DNA of 64,000 bases. Origin: Kitasatospora sp. MAP12-44. Its GTDB lineage: Bacteria > Actinomycetota > Actinomycetes > Streptomycetales > Streptomycetaceae. The stretch is taken from contig NZ_JARZAE010000004.1 of assembly GCF_029892095.1 (NCBI RefSeq), positions 7,378,001 through 7,442,000 on the forward strand. Direction: 5' to 3'. Below, piece by piece: positions 27,563 to 35,844 of this stretch. Numbering within the stretch: position 1 is the stretch's first letter; each line of letters opens with the position of its first letter. The position numbers and the translations under genes are program-made. The notes beneath the pieces were generated by a model. The model was not told where the DNA came from. It did no database searches and was given only the letters and a program-made list of their open reading frames with translations.

Positions 27563-28167
27563 GCGCGGCGCAGTTGGAGCTCCTGGACCACCAGCCGACC
27601 GCCGAGCCGTCGAGCGGACCGCAGACCGACGGGGCCGCGCATGTGCTGAGCTGCCCCACCCGGTGGAGCGATGTCGACGAGAACGGGCACATCAACAATG
27701 CCCGACTGGTCGGCTACATCCAGGAGGGAATCCACGACCTCTTTTACCACCACGCGCGGGCCGTGCGGGATTCGCTCTTTCCGGCCGGATTCCTGATCGC
27801 CCGCCATGAGATCGATTATCTCCAGCAACTCCACCACCGGCCGGAGCCGCTGCTGGTGCGGTTGATGGTGGAGCGGCTCGGACGCAGTTCCGCGCAGGTC
27901 CGGGTGGACGTCTGCCGGGAGCGGTCCACCTTCATGACGGCCCGTACGGTCGTGGTGGCCCGGGACCGGACGTCGGGGCGGTCGCGGAAGCTGAGCCAGT
28001 CGGAGCGACGTTTCCTGTCGGACTATCTGACGGACAGCACGCACGCGGTCAAGCCGACACCGAAGCCGGTGCCCAAGCTCGCGGGCAAGCCGGCAGTCAA
28101 GGCGGTCAAGCTGCCGCGTCCCACCCGGGCCGCCACGCGGACCGTGCCGCACAGCCGACGGGGGTGA
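27559..28167 (+). CDS. Hotdog-fold acyl-CoA thioesterase
   Basis: 202 residues. The 4-hydroxybenzoyl-CoA thioesterase-type motif TRWSDVDENGHINNARLVGYIQEG carries the catalytic Asp; FLIARHEIDYLQQLHHRPEPLLVRL and TARTVVVARDR complete one hotdog domain. The last ~45 residues are a Lys/Pro-rich basic tail (KPTPKPVPK) of unknown use. It hydrolyses an acyl-CoA; chain type unknown. The GTG at 27559 has GGAG 7 nt upstream and overlaps the preceding small ORF. Confidence 0.82.
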   Translation: MSAAQLELLDHQPTAEPSSGPQTDGAAHVLSCPTRWSDVDENGHINNARLVGYIQEGIHDLFYHHARAVRDSLFPAGFLIARHEIDYLQQLHHRPEPLLVRLMVERLGRSSAQVRVDVCRERSTFMTARTVVVARDRTSGRSRKLSQSERRFLSDYLTDSTHAVKPTPKPVPKLAGKPAVKAVKLPRPTRAATRTVPHSRRG

Positions 28168-28302
28168 GACCGACCGGCAAATGGAGGGCGGCGCCGGGGC
28201 CGGCCGGGGGCGGGCCCGGACCGGTCCCGGCGAGCCGGCCGAAAGTGGCACCATACGCAAAGAACATCTGCGGATGGCGCAACATCCCGGCTCGGAGGTG
28301 CA

Positions 28303-29619
28303 GTGGTGACCCAGCCCGACCCAAGCGACCGTTTCGGTACGGCGATCGACCCCGATCGGGTGGCCGCCCTGGCGGACGAAGTCCTCGACTGGCGCTTCAA
28401 GGCCCTCCCGGCGGCCGCCTGGGGGATGACCGTTGCCGAGTACCTGGCCACCGGCCCCACTCTGGACGACTTCGGGACCCCGCTGCTGACCCTGGACGCG
28501 GGCGCCATGGAGCACAATCTGCGGACCATGGCCGACTGGGCCGCCGAGGCCGGGGTACGACTGGCGCCGCACGGCAAGACCACCATGGCGCCCGCGCTGT
28601 GGCAGGCCCAGTTGGCGGCCGGCGCGTGGGCCGTGACGCTGGCCAACCTGCCGCAGCTGCGGGTCGCCCGGGCCTTCGGGGTGCGCCGGGTGCTGCTCGC
28701 CAACTCGCTGCTGGACGCGGCCGGACTGGCCTGGCTGGCCGGGGAGTTGGACGCCGACCCGGAGTTCTCGGTGAGCTGCTGGGTGGATTCGGTGCGCGGC
28801 GTGGAGCTGATGGACCAGGCGCTGCGCGCGGCCGGGGCCGAGCGCCCGGTGGAGGTGCTGGTCGAACTCGGCGGCCCCGGCGGCCGGACCGGCGCCCGCG
28901 ACCTGGCCACCGCCCTGGAGGTCGCCCGCGCGGCCTACGCGGCGCCCACCCTGCGGCTGTCCGGCCTCGGCGGCTACGAGGGCGCGCTGGCCCATGACGC
29001 GACCCCGGCCGGCCTCGCGGTGGTGGAGCGCTACCTCGACCAACTCGCCGAGCTGCACGGACTGCTGAGCGCCGAGGGGCTCTTCGGCGAGGCGGCGGAG
29101 GTGGTGCTGACGGCGGGTGGCAGTGCGTACTTCGACCAGGTCGCCCGGGTGCTGGTCCCGATCGCCGACGCCCACCCCGGCACCAGCGTGGTGCTCCGCT
29201 CCGGCGCCTACCTGGTGCACGACGACGGCTTCTACCGGGGCATCTCCCCGCTGGTGCGCGGCGCGCAGGGCCGGCCGCTGCGCTCGGCGATGCACGGCTG
29301 GGCCCGGGTGGTCTCGCGCCCCGAGGAGCAGCTCTCGCTGCTGGACGGCGGCAAGCGCGACTTCCCCTACGACGAGGGCCTGCCGGAGCCGCAACTGGTG
29401 CGTGGTCAGGACGGGTTGCTGACCGGCAAGGTGACGGCGGTCAACGACCAGCATGCCTTCCTGCGCGATGCGGGCGACTCGGCACCGGTCGGCGCCGTCG
29501 TCCGGCTCGGCCTCTCGCACCCGTGCACGGCCTTCGACAAGTGGACCCTGATCCCGGTGCTGGACGACGCGGACAGTGCCGACCCCCGGGTGGTCGGCCT
29601 GGTCCGGACGTTCTTCTGA
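28303..29619 (+). CDS. DSD1/D-threonine-aldolase-like PLP enzyme (amino acid deaminase)
   Basis: 438 residues of fold-type III PLP enzymes. LAPHGKTTMAPALW carries the PLP-lysine; the barrel ends in a C-terminal domain with LSHPCTAFDKW, whose His and Cys match zinc ligands in eukaryotic-type D-serine dehydratase and D-threonine aldolase. Expected reactions are deamination or aldol cleavage of a D-beta-hydroxy amino acid. GGAGG precedes two adjacent GTG codons (28303 and 28306). It is monocistronic with a terminator. Confidence 0.82.
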   Translation: MVTQPDPSDRFGTAIDPDRVAALADEVLDWRFKALPAAAWGMTVAEYLATGPTLDDFGTPLLTLDAGAMEHNLRTMADWAAEAGVRLAPHGKTTMAPALWQAQLAAGAWAVTLANLPQLRVARAFGVRRVLLANSLLDAAGLAWLAGELDADPEFSVSCWVDSVRGVELMDQALRAAGAERPVEVLVELGGPGGRTGARDLATALEVARAAYAAPTLRLSGLGGYEGALAHDATPAGLAVVERYLDQLAELHGLLSAEGLFGEAAEVVLTAGGSAYFDQVARVLVPIADAHPGTSVVLRSGAYLVHDDGFYRGISPLVRGAQGRPLRSAMHGWARVVSRPEEQLSLLDGGKRDFPYDEGLPEPQLVRGQDGLLTGKVTAVNDQHAFLRDAGDSAPVGAVVRLGLSHPCTAFDKWTLIPVLDDADSADPRVVGLVRTFF

Positions 29620-29650
29620 CGCCGGAGCTGATGACCGGGCTGCTGACCGG

Positions 29651-29686
29651 GCTGTTCACCGCCGCGCCTGCGCGTCGGTGAACAGC
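29651..29686. terminator. Hairpin terminator between convergent genes
   Basis: GCTGTTCACCG (29651-29661) pairs with CGGTGAACAGC (29676-29686), loop 14 nt. Confidence 0.75.
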
Positions 29687-29696
29687 CGCAGCTGAG

Positions 29697-30575
29697 CTAC
29701 ATCCTGCGCAGGAAGGTGTCGGCGATCACCTGGTAGCCGGTGTCGTTGGCGTGGATGTCGCCGCGTGACATGTTGGTCCAGGTCAGGATCCGGTCCACGT
29801 TCAGCGGTACCTGCTGGCCGGCCAGCGGGACCAGCGGCAGGAAGGAGTTGGTGCTGAACGCCTTGGCGACGTCGGCCGTCGGCACGCCGTGCACCGCGTC
29901 GACCACGTTGAGCGTGGTGTTGAGGGTGTCCGCCAGCGGCACCGAGAGGCCGGCCAGCAGCTTGCCCTTGGCCCCGGTGACCCAGGCCGCGAGGAACGGG
30001 TCGTAGAGGTTCATCCCGGTGATCGTGGTGTGCGGGCCGGCCGCGGCCTTGAGCCGTCCCAGGATCGTCCCGAGGTCCTGACCAGCCGTCACGATGCCCT
30101 TGGCCGCGCACGCGACGTCCAGGTTGCCGCCGGTGGCGCAGCCGTCCACGTTGTTGGCGCCGATGTCCAGGGTGACCTGGACGTCGTCGTGGCGGTGGGC
30201 CTTCAGGTAGGCGACCGCCGCGTCGAGTTGCGCACCGGCGTACGGGTGCGGGTAGGGGCAGCCACCGTTGATCATCGATCCGGTGGTCTCGCCCGGGCAG
30301 CCCAGGTCGGTGAAGGAGAACGGGTGGCCGGAGTGCTCGGCGCGGTCGCCCAGGGTGCGGGCGAGGTCCTGGGCGTACCCGTGGCCGACCTCGCTGCCGC
30401 CGCCCGGCAGGGTCTGGTAGCCGGCGGCGAGCGAGTCGCCGAGCGCGAGGTAGTAGTGCGTGGCGCGCGCGGGTGCCGCGGCCGAGGCGGGGGCGGCCGA
30501 GACACCGAGCAGGGCGCCGCCCAGCAGGACGGCGCAGGCCGCCCGGTGTCTGCGGCGGGACTGAAGTGAACGCAT
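29697..30575 (-). CDS. Secreted SGNH/GDSL-family esterase
   Basis: 292 residues. A signal peptide with twin basic start and hydrophobic core ends at about residue 32 (AAPASA|AAPA), so the enzyme is exported. Block I GDSLAAGYQ has nucleophile Ser48; DIGANNVDG gives the oxyanion Asn; the C-terminal histidine is in GDIHANDTGYQ, where the acid lies two rather than three residues before His. Paired cysteines suggest disulphides. Likely a lipase or acyl esterase; substrate unknown. The promoter is read upstream at 30637-30665. Confidence 0.85.
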   Translation of the reverse strand: MRSLQSRRRHRAACAVLLGGALLGVSAAPASAAAPARATHYYLALGDSLAAGYQTLPGGGSEVGHGYAQDLARTLGDRAEHSGHPFSFTDLGCPGETTGSMINGGCPYPHPYAGAQLDAAVAYLKAHRHDDVQVTLDIGANNVDGCATGGNLDVACAAKGIVTAGQDLGTILGRLKAAAGPHTTITGMNLYDPFLAAWVTGAKGKLLAGLSVPLADTLNTTLNVVDAVHGVPTADVAKAFSTNSFLPLVPLAGQQVPLNVDRILTWTNMSRGDIHANDTGYQVIADTFLRRM

Positions 30576-30636
30576 GGACCCTCCCGTTGTGACCCGTGCG
30601 CCGCCCGGGTGGCGGCGGCGCGAGTCGGACCCGGTG

Positions 30637-30665
30637 AGGTTACTGCCTGGTAGATCGCCTGGTAA
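30637..30665 (-). promoter_or_regulatory. Promoter of the SGNH esterase gene with CCTGG repeats
   Basis: On the minus strand TTACCA (30660-30665), a 17-nt spacer and TAACCT (30637-30642) form a good sigma-70-like promoter. GCCTGGTA is repeated at 30645-30652 and 30658-30665 with an inverted ACCAGG at about 30674, a possible operator. Confidence 0.55.
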
Positions 30666-30691
30666 GAGGTCTGACCAGGAAATCTGCCGGG

Positions 30692-31690
30692 CTACAGCGG
30701 AGCGGGCGGCTGCACCGCCGCAGCGGCCTCGGGGGCGAGCAGCGCCTGCCGGGCCTCCTCGACGGAGGGGGTGTCAGCGCCGCGGCGCGCCACCTCGGCC
30801 AGCGCCGCCCGGTAGGCGACAGCGAGCGCGTCGGCCGGGGCGGTCTCGACGTCGGGGGTGATGCCGGTGCCCTCCCAGTTGGTGCCGGAGACCGGGTTGA
30901 TCGAGCGGGCGCTCGGGATGGTGGCCTCCAGATGCGGGTGGACGGTGAAGCCCTGGCGCGGGTTCGCGCCACCGCCGGTCCGCTCGCCGACCACCACGGC
31001 GCGGCCCAACTGCTGGAGGTCGTACGTCAGTTCCTCGCCGCCGGAGAAGGTGCTGCGGCTGGTCAGCAGGTACAGCGGCTTCTCGCCGCCGAAGCGCGCG
31101 CCTGGCACGTGCGGCAGGCTCCAGAACTGCGTGTAGTCGTCGTCCTCGCGGTCGTAGAGCGTGTTCAGGTGGGTGGGCCGGTCGAGCAGGTAGCTGCAGA
31201 TCAGCGACACGGTGTGCGGGTGGCCGCCGACGCACGCGCGCAGGTCGATGATCAGTGCCTCGGCGCGGGCCACCAGGGTGAGCGCGGCGGTCAGCGGCTC
31301 GGCGGACATCGCCAACGGGAGGATGATCGGGGCGAGTTCGAGCAGTGCGACGCCGCCGGCCAGCCGCTCGATCCGCGGCACGCCGCCCAACGAGAGGTCG
31401 CCGGCGCGCTCCAGTTCGGCCAGCACCGCGCCGTCCTTGCCGTCCGGGATCGGCCGGGGGTGGAACTTCAGGCGCAGATGCCGGTCGCCGTTGACCGACT
31501 GCAGGTCCTCGGTGACCAGTCGGCCCAACTCCTCGGCGCCCTCGGCCTGGTGGTAGTGGCCCTCGGCGAGCCGGCGGTCCAGCAGCGCGGTGATCGACTC
31601 GGCGACCTCGGGGAAGACGTAGAGCTCGGTGACCAGTCGCCTGGTCTCGCCGACGATCGCGTCGGTCTCGGCGGTGCGGAGTCGGGTCAT
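30692..31690 (-). CDS. S41-family (tail-specific protease-like) serine peptidase
   Basis: 332 residues. An N-terminal helical part (TELYVFPEVAESITALLDRRL) and the S41 core resemble IRBP/tricorn-type peptidases: ALIIDLRACVGGHPHTVSLICSYLL, LYLLTSRSTFSGGEELTYDLQ with the Ser nucleophile in TFSGGEE, and GRAVVVGERTGGGANP. There is no PDZ domain, signal peptide or membrane helix, so it probably acts in the cytosol. ATG at 31690 starts MTRLRTAETDA; the longer open frame upstream runs into another gene. An upstream GGGGG tract could serve as ribosome site. Confidence 0.8.
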   Translation of the reverse strand: MTRLRTAETDAIVGETRRLVTELYVFPEVAESITALLDRRLAEGHYHQAEGAEELGRLVTEDLQSVNGDRHLRLKFHPRPIPDGKDGAVLAELERAGDLSLGGVPRIERLAGGVALLELAPIILPLAMSAEPLTAALTLVARAEALIIDLRACVGGHPHTVSLICSYLLDRPTHLNTLYDREDDDYTQFWSLPHVPGARFGGEKPLYLLTSRSTFSGGEELTYDLQQLGRAVVVGERTGGGANPRQGFTVHPHLEATIPSARSINPVSGTNWEGTGITPDVETAPADALAVAYRAALAEVARRGADTPSVEEARQALLAPEAAAAVQPPAPL

Positions 31691-31770
31691 CGGTGGTCCC
31701 CCTGAAGGCAGTCGGCTGTCGGCGAAGTCGATCACCGTGCAGTAGAGCATGCCCGCAGGGGGAGCCGAGG

Positions 31771-32628
31771 TCAGGGGGCGCTGATCAGGCCCAGCGCGAT
31801 CAGGTCCTCCAGTGGCTCGAGGACGCTGCAGGTGCCGAACGCGGTGAACGAGCCTCGCACGGTGGCGATCTGATTGCTTGTCAGCTTTTCTGCCAGTGCG
31901 GCCAGTGCGGGGCCGGAGCGCTCGGCGAGAAGCTCGGCCACCTCGCGCGGACCGCCGCCCTCGGCGGCCGCGTGGGTCGCCAGCAGGACGTTGAGGAAGC
32001 CGTGGTGCTCGAAGCCGGTGTCCGGGTCGGTGTGCCGCAGCGCGTTGTGCAGGCCGGCCGTGCACTTGAACGGCAGCCCGCGCTCGGCGCAGGCCAGCAG
32101 GAAGGCGGCCAGCTCCTCCTCGTCGGGGAAGGCCGCGGCCACCGTGCCGCCGGTGCGGAACTTGGCGCGGTGCGGCGTCCCGGCCAGAGCGTCCAGCGCC
32201 GCCGCCACCCCGGGTCCGCGCGGCACCTCGACGGCGCCCACGGCGCCGTCCGGCAGCAGGCGGTCGAAGGCTGCCAGTACCCGGCGCACCCCCTCGGCCG
32301 GTTCGACGCCGGAGTCGGCGGCGACCTCGACGCCCGCTACCCGCAGACCCGGTCCGGTCGCCGCGGTCCGCAGGGCCGGCTCCAGGGCGGTGCTGCCGCC
32401 GGGGACGATCACACCGATCCGCAGCTCCTCGGGCGCCAGCGCGACCAGCGTCTCCAACCCGCCCGCGCCGCACAGGAAGGGGCCCACCAGCTCCGCGTAC
32501 CAGGCCGCGCGGTGCACCAGGTGGGCGGGGACGGCCTGCGGCAGCGGCAGGTCCCCGGGCGGGAAGATCGCGGCGTCGTCGCAGAGCCCGCTGAAGAGCG
32601 GCGGTACGGCGCTCCGGTCGGTCGTCAT
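31771..32628 (-). CDS. Conserved protein of unknown function
   Basis: 285 residues, not recognised. It begins PPLFSGLCDDAAIFPPGDL and alternates beta/alpha elements as in a barrel: ELRIGVIVPGG, LRVAGVEVAAD, VGAVEVPRGPG, then HRAKFRTGGTVAAAFPDEEEL and GLPFKCTAGLHNALRH. The conserved-looking Lys, Arg and His in KFRTGG and CTAGLHNALRH would be candidate active-site residues. It has no signal peptide. It sits 80 nt upstream of the S41 peptidase on the same strand, so cotranscription is possible. I cannot name a function. Confidence 0.65.
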   Translation of the reverse strand: MTTDRSAVPPLFSGLCDDAAIFPPGDLPLPQAVPAHLVHRAAWYAELVGPFLCGAGGLETLVALAPEELRIGVIVPGGSTALEPALRTAATGPGLRVAGVEVAADSGVEPAEGVRRVLAAFDRLLPDGAVGAVEVPRGPGVAAALDALAGTPHRAKFRTGGTVAAAFPDEEELAAFLLACAERGLPFKCTAGLHNALRHTDPDTGFEHHGFLNVLLATHAAAEGGGPREVAELLAERSGPALAALAEKLTSNQIATVRGSFTAFGTCSVLEPLEDLIALGLISAP

Positions 32629-32719
32629 GGGTCCGTCCTTACAGGTGTCGACACAGGCTCTGAGCCTGCCTCAGCCCGGCCGCGCAATCAAGGGCGGCCC
32701 CGGCGGAGGGGTCGAAACG

Positions 32720-32824
32720 GTGACTCTGGGTGCGCATCCGGTGGCCGAGGCGGATTTCGGACCGATGCCCGACTGCATGGCCATGGGGTCGCGGGGCAAG
32801 CCAGAGGACTGCCGATTCATCTGA
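32720..32824 (+). CDS. Candidate 34-residue ORF
   Basis: GTG at 32720 follows GGAGGGG at a good 7-8 nt spacing and opens 34 codons ending with CMAMGSRGKPEDCRFI; two Cys lie 14 residues apart. It lies in the 560-bp gap before the permease gene and opposite in direction to the unknown protein. It may be a small conserved protein or chance; no modifying enzyme for a RiPP is nearby. Confidence 0.3.
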   Translation: MTLGAHPVAEADFGPMPDCMAMGSRGKPEDCRFI

Positions 32825-33206
32825 CGATCCGTCAAATATGTTGCCGGGAAAGCCGATAAGACGGCGTTAAGACATTCCTGAACGATTCATGAGAGCCGCA
32901 TCGCTATGCAGTCCGAATGAAGGCTATGAGCAGCCCGGTTCGAAAGCTCAAGCAGGGCTCAAATGGAAAGCTCAAATCATCCTCAAATATTGGTACGGAC
33001 ATTCCCCGGAGGGGGGTCCTGAGCCTCGCTCGAGGGATCTGACCTGCAGTGATGTCACTCTGCGGGCAGCAGGTGAACTATTCGGAGTTCCGTGCTATGG
33101 GTCAACCCGAACGTAACTATTCGGCCATCAGGCCTTTGCAGATGCCTAATCGGCGGTTAGCGTTTGGCCACTCTCACTCCGCCGTTCATTGAAGAGGGTT
33201 CGTGAC
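32825..33206 (+). promoter_or_regulatory. Long upstream region of the APC permease with direct repeats
   Basis: A 382-bp non-coding, relatively AT-rich stretch. Four CTCAA units occur at 32947, 32958, 32971 and 32982 (spacing 11, 13, 11 bp), and AACTATTCGG occurs twice at 33076-33085 and 33115-33124. These look like tandem operator sites of a response regulator or other dimer. I find no riboswitch consensus and no supported gene. Confidence 0.5.
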
Positions 33207-34853
33207 ATGGCAGTTGTTGACAAAATATCGCCTCGGACGTCCGTATCAGGGGGTCCCAAGCTCCGCCGCGAGATCGGACTGATCGGCCTGCTCTGGGCCT
33301 CGGTCGGATCGATCATCGGATCGGGCTGGCTGTTCGGGGCGAAGAACGCGGTGGTCGTCGCCGGACCGGCAGCGATCATCTCGTGGGGCATCGGAGCAGT
33401 CGCCATCGTGCTGCTCGCGCTGGTCCACGCGGAGCTGGGGGGTCTGTTCCCGGTGGCGGGCGGCACCGCCCGCTACCCGCACTACGTCTTCGGCGGCCTC
33501 GCCGGGATGTCCTTCGGTTGGTTCTCCTGGCTCCAGGCGGCCACCGTCGCGCCGATCGAGGTCGAGGCGATGATCGGCTATGCCGGTCACTACTCCTTCG
33601 CGCAGGGCTTCCTCAACGCCAACGGAACGCTCACGGCCTCCGGGTTCGTGGTGTCCACGGTGCTGATGGCGGTCTTCGTGGCCGTCAACTTCCTCGGCGT
33701 CCGCCTGCTGGCCCGCACCAACAGCGCCGCCACCTGGTGGAAGATCTTCATCCCGCTGGTGACCATCGCGGTGCTCGCGGTGACCAACTTCCACCCCGGC
33801 AACTTCACCTCGCACGGCTTCGCGCCGTTCGGTGTCAAGGGCGTGCTCGGCGCGATCAGCACCAGCGGCATCATCTTCGCCCTGCTCGGCTTCGAGCAGG
33901 CGATCCAGCTCTCCGGTGAGAGCAAGAACCCCAAGCGCGACATCCCGCGTGCGGTGATCGGCTCGGTCTTCATCGGTGCGGTGATCTACACGCTGCTCCA
34001 GGTCGTCTTCATCGGTGCCCTGCCCGGCGCCTCGATCGCGCACGGCTGGGCCAACCTGGCGTACGCGGGCATCAAGGGCCCGTTCGCCGGCCTGGCCACC
34101 GTGGTCGGCCTGGGCTGGCTGGCCTGGGTGCTCTACGTGGACGCAATAATCTCCCCGGCCGGCACCGGCCTGATCTACACCACCTCCACCTCCCGGATCT
34201 CCTACGGCCTGAGCAAGAACGGCTACGCTCCCCAGCTGTTCGAGCGCACCGACGCCCGCGGCGTGCCGTGGTTCGGCCTGATCATCTCCTTCGTCACCGG
34301 CGTGGTCTGCTTCCTGCCCTTCCCCAGCTGGCAGCAGCTGGTCAGCTTCATCACCTCCGCCAGCGTGCTGATGTACGCCGGCGCCCCGCTGGCCCTCGGC
34401 GTGCTGCGCAAGCGGATGCCCGACCGCGAGCGCCCCTACCGGCTGCCGCTCGGCGACATCATCTCCCCGATCTCCTTCGTGGTCGCCACCCTGATCATCT
34501 ACTGGGCCGGCTGGGACACCCTGTGGCGCCTGGGCCTGGCCATCGTGCTCGGCTACGTGCTGCTCGGCTCGTACGCCGCCTACGCGATCGCGAAGAACCT
34601 GCCGAACGCGCCCCGGCTCAACTGGAAGGCCGCGCAGTGGCTGCCGGTCTACCTGATCGGCCTGGGCGTGATCTCCAAGCTGGGTGGCTTCGGGGTCGGC
34701 GCGCTGAGCGACATCCCGCTCGGGGTGGACATCGCCGTGATCACCGTCTTCGCGCTCGCCATCTACTACTGGGCCCGCGCGGTGGCGCTCCCGGTCGAGG
34801 AGATCGAGCGCAACATCGCCGGCTTCGAGGTGGTCGACGAGGGCGGCCACTGA
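33207..34853 (+). CDS. APC-superfamily amino acid permease
   Basis: 548 residues with about 12-13 membrane helices. The first helix holds the unwound APC substrate motif GLLWASVGSIIGSGWLFGAKNA, and ISTSGIIFALLGFEQAIQLSGESKNPKRDIPRA contains the TM6 and following consensus. It is a proton-coupled or exchange permease for an amino acid or amine at the cytoplasmic membrane; substrate not determinable. The ATG at 33207 has GAGGG upstream. Long repeat-rich leader suggests regulation. Two terminators follow. Confidence 0.88.
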   Translation: MAVVDKISPRTSVSGGPKLRREIGLIGLLWASVGSIIGSGWLFGAKNAVVVAGPAAIISWGIGAVAIVLLALVHAELGGLFPVAGGTARYPHYVFGGLAGMSFGWFSWLQAATVAPIEVEAMIGYAGHYSFAQGFLNANGTLTASGFVVSTVLMAVFVAVNFLGVRLLARTNSAATWWKIFIPLVTIAVLAVTNFHPGNFTSHGFAPFGVKGVLGAISTSGIIFALLGFEQAIQLSGESKNPKRDIPRAVIGSVFIGAVIYTLLQVVFIGALPGASIAHGWANLAYAGIKGPFAGLATVVGLGWLAWVLYVDAIISPAGTGLIYTTSTSRISYGLSKNGYAPQLFERTDARGVPWFGLIISFVTGVVCFLPFPSWQQLVSFITSASVLMYAGAPLALGVLRKRMPDRERPYRLPLGDIISPISFVVATLIIYWAGWDTLWRLGLAIVLGYVLLGSYAAYAIAKNLPNAPRLNWKAAQWLPVYLIGLGVISKLGGFGVGALSDIPLGVDIAVITVFALAIYYWARAVALPVEEIERNIAGFEVVDEGGH

Positions 34854-34883
34854 GCTCCCCAGTCACTGAACAACTGAACAACT

Positions 34884-34919
34884 GAGCCGGTGACTCGTGA
34901 ACCACCGAGTCACCGGCTC
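34884..34919. terminator. First hairpin terminator after the permease
   Basis: GAGCCGGTGACTCG (34884-34897) pairs perfectly with CGAGTCACCGGCTC (34906-34919), loop 8 nt. Confidence 0.85.
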
Positions 34920-34927
34920 CCACTACC

Positions 34928-34966
34928 CCGACCCCGTCCAGGCTCCCCGCACCTGGACGGGGTCGG
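34928..34966 (+). terminator. Second hairpin terminator with T-rich tail
   Basis: CCGACCCCGTCCAGG (34928-34942) pairs with CCTGGACGGGGTCGG (34952-34966) and is followed by TCTTT, a more classic intrinsic terminator for the permease; it also serves the convergent folD. Confidence 0.85.
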
Positions 34967-35004
34967 TCTTTGCGTCCTACCGGGGTCCGGACCCGGATCC
35001 GGGC

Positions 35005-35844
35005 TCAGGCCTCGGCGGCCTGCACGGTGTGCTGGAGCAGCAGTGCCGTGGTCACCGGGCCGACGCCACCGGGGACGGGCGTCAGCGCGCCGGCCCGCTC
35101 GGCGGCGGCCGGGTCCACGTCGCCGACCAGACCGCCGTCCGGGGTCGGGTTGGTGCCCACGTCGATCACCACGGCGCCCTCGCCGACGTGCTCGGCCTTC
35201 AGCAGCCCGGCGCGGCCGACGGCGGCGACCAGGATGTCGGCGGTGCTGGTGATCGCGGCCAGGTCGCGGGTGCGCGAGTGGCACACGGTGACCGTGGCGT
35301 CCCGGTCGAGCAGCAGGTGCGCCGCCGGCTTGCCGACCACGGTGGACCGGCCGACCACTACGGCGTGCCGGCCGCTGGTCTCGACGCCGTGGTGCTCGAT
35401 CAGCCGGACCACGGCCTCTGCGGTGGCCGGCGCGAAGGCGGGCAGCCCGGCGGCGAGGCGGCCGAGCGAGAGCGGGTTGGCGCCGTCCACGTCCTTCTCG
35501 GGCGCGATCGCCGAGGCCAGGTCCTCCAGCGCCGCGCCGGCGGGCAGCGGGGTCTGCAGGATGATGCCGTGCACCTGCGGGTCGGCGCTCAGCCGGCGCA
35601 GCGTCTCGGTGACGGCCGCGCCGGTCGCCTCCGGGCCGAGGTCCACGATGTCGCAGGCGATGCCGACCTTGCCCGCGGCCTTGGCGATCGAGCTGACGTA
35701 CCAGGCGCTGGCGCCGTCGTCGGTGGCGCTGACCACCGCGAGCCGCACGGTCTTGTCCTGCGCCGCGAGCTTGGCGACGCGCTCGGCGGCGTCGGTGCGG
35801 ATGGCGGTGGCGAGCTCCTTGCCGGAGAGCACGGTGGCGGTCAT
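35005..35844 (-). CDS. folD: FolD-like methylenetetrahydrofolate dehydrogenase lacking the cyclohydrolase lysine
   Basis: 279 residues of the FolD family (5,10-methylene-THF dehydrogenase/methenyl-THF cyclohydrolase). Present: Tyr49 in SAWYVSS, IILQTPLP with the expected Gln, EKDVDGANPL with Asp, the NADP site VVVGRSTVVGKPAAHLLL and PVPGGVGPVTTALLL. In canonical FolD the sequence is YVxxKxK; here it reads YVSSIAK, so the first lysine (human Lys56, needed for cyclohydrolase) is Ile53. The dehydrogenase may remain. Its ATG overlaps the stop of fchA, whose product could supply the missing step. This is probably a paralogue of a standard FolD. Confidence 0.88.
   Translation of the reverse strand: MTATVLSGKELATAIRTDAAERVAKLAAQDKTVRLAVVSATDDGASAWYVSSIAKAAGKVGIACDIVDLGPEATGAAVTETLRRLSADPQVHGIILQTPLPAGAALEDLASAIAPEKDVDGANPLSLGRLAAGLPAFAPATAEAVVRLIEHHGVETSGRHAVVVGRSTVVGKPAAHLLLDRDATVTVCHSRTRDLAAITSTADILVAAVGRAGLLKAEHVGEGAVVIDVGTNPTPDGGLVGDVDPAAAERAGALTPVPGGVGPVTTALLLQHTVQAAEA

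Noticed and set aside
27421..29520. 699-codon minus-strand open frame
   Set aside because: It runs opposite the thioesterase and DSD1-like genes, whose families are certain; the composition is that of an antisense shadow.
29697..30575. Inactive SGNH protein because the catalytic Asp spacing is unusual
   Set aside because: The Asp is two, not three, residues before His, but the acid is often dispensable in this superfamily and Ser, Asn and His are present.
32889..33116. 75-codon open frame in the permease upstream region
   Set aside because: No ribosome site, atypical composition, and it runs through the CTCAA and AACTATTCGG repeats, which look regulatory.
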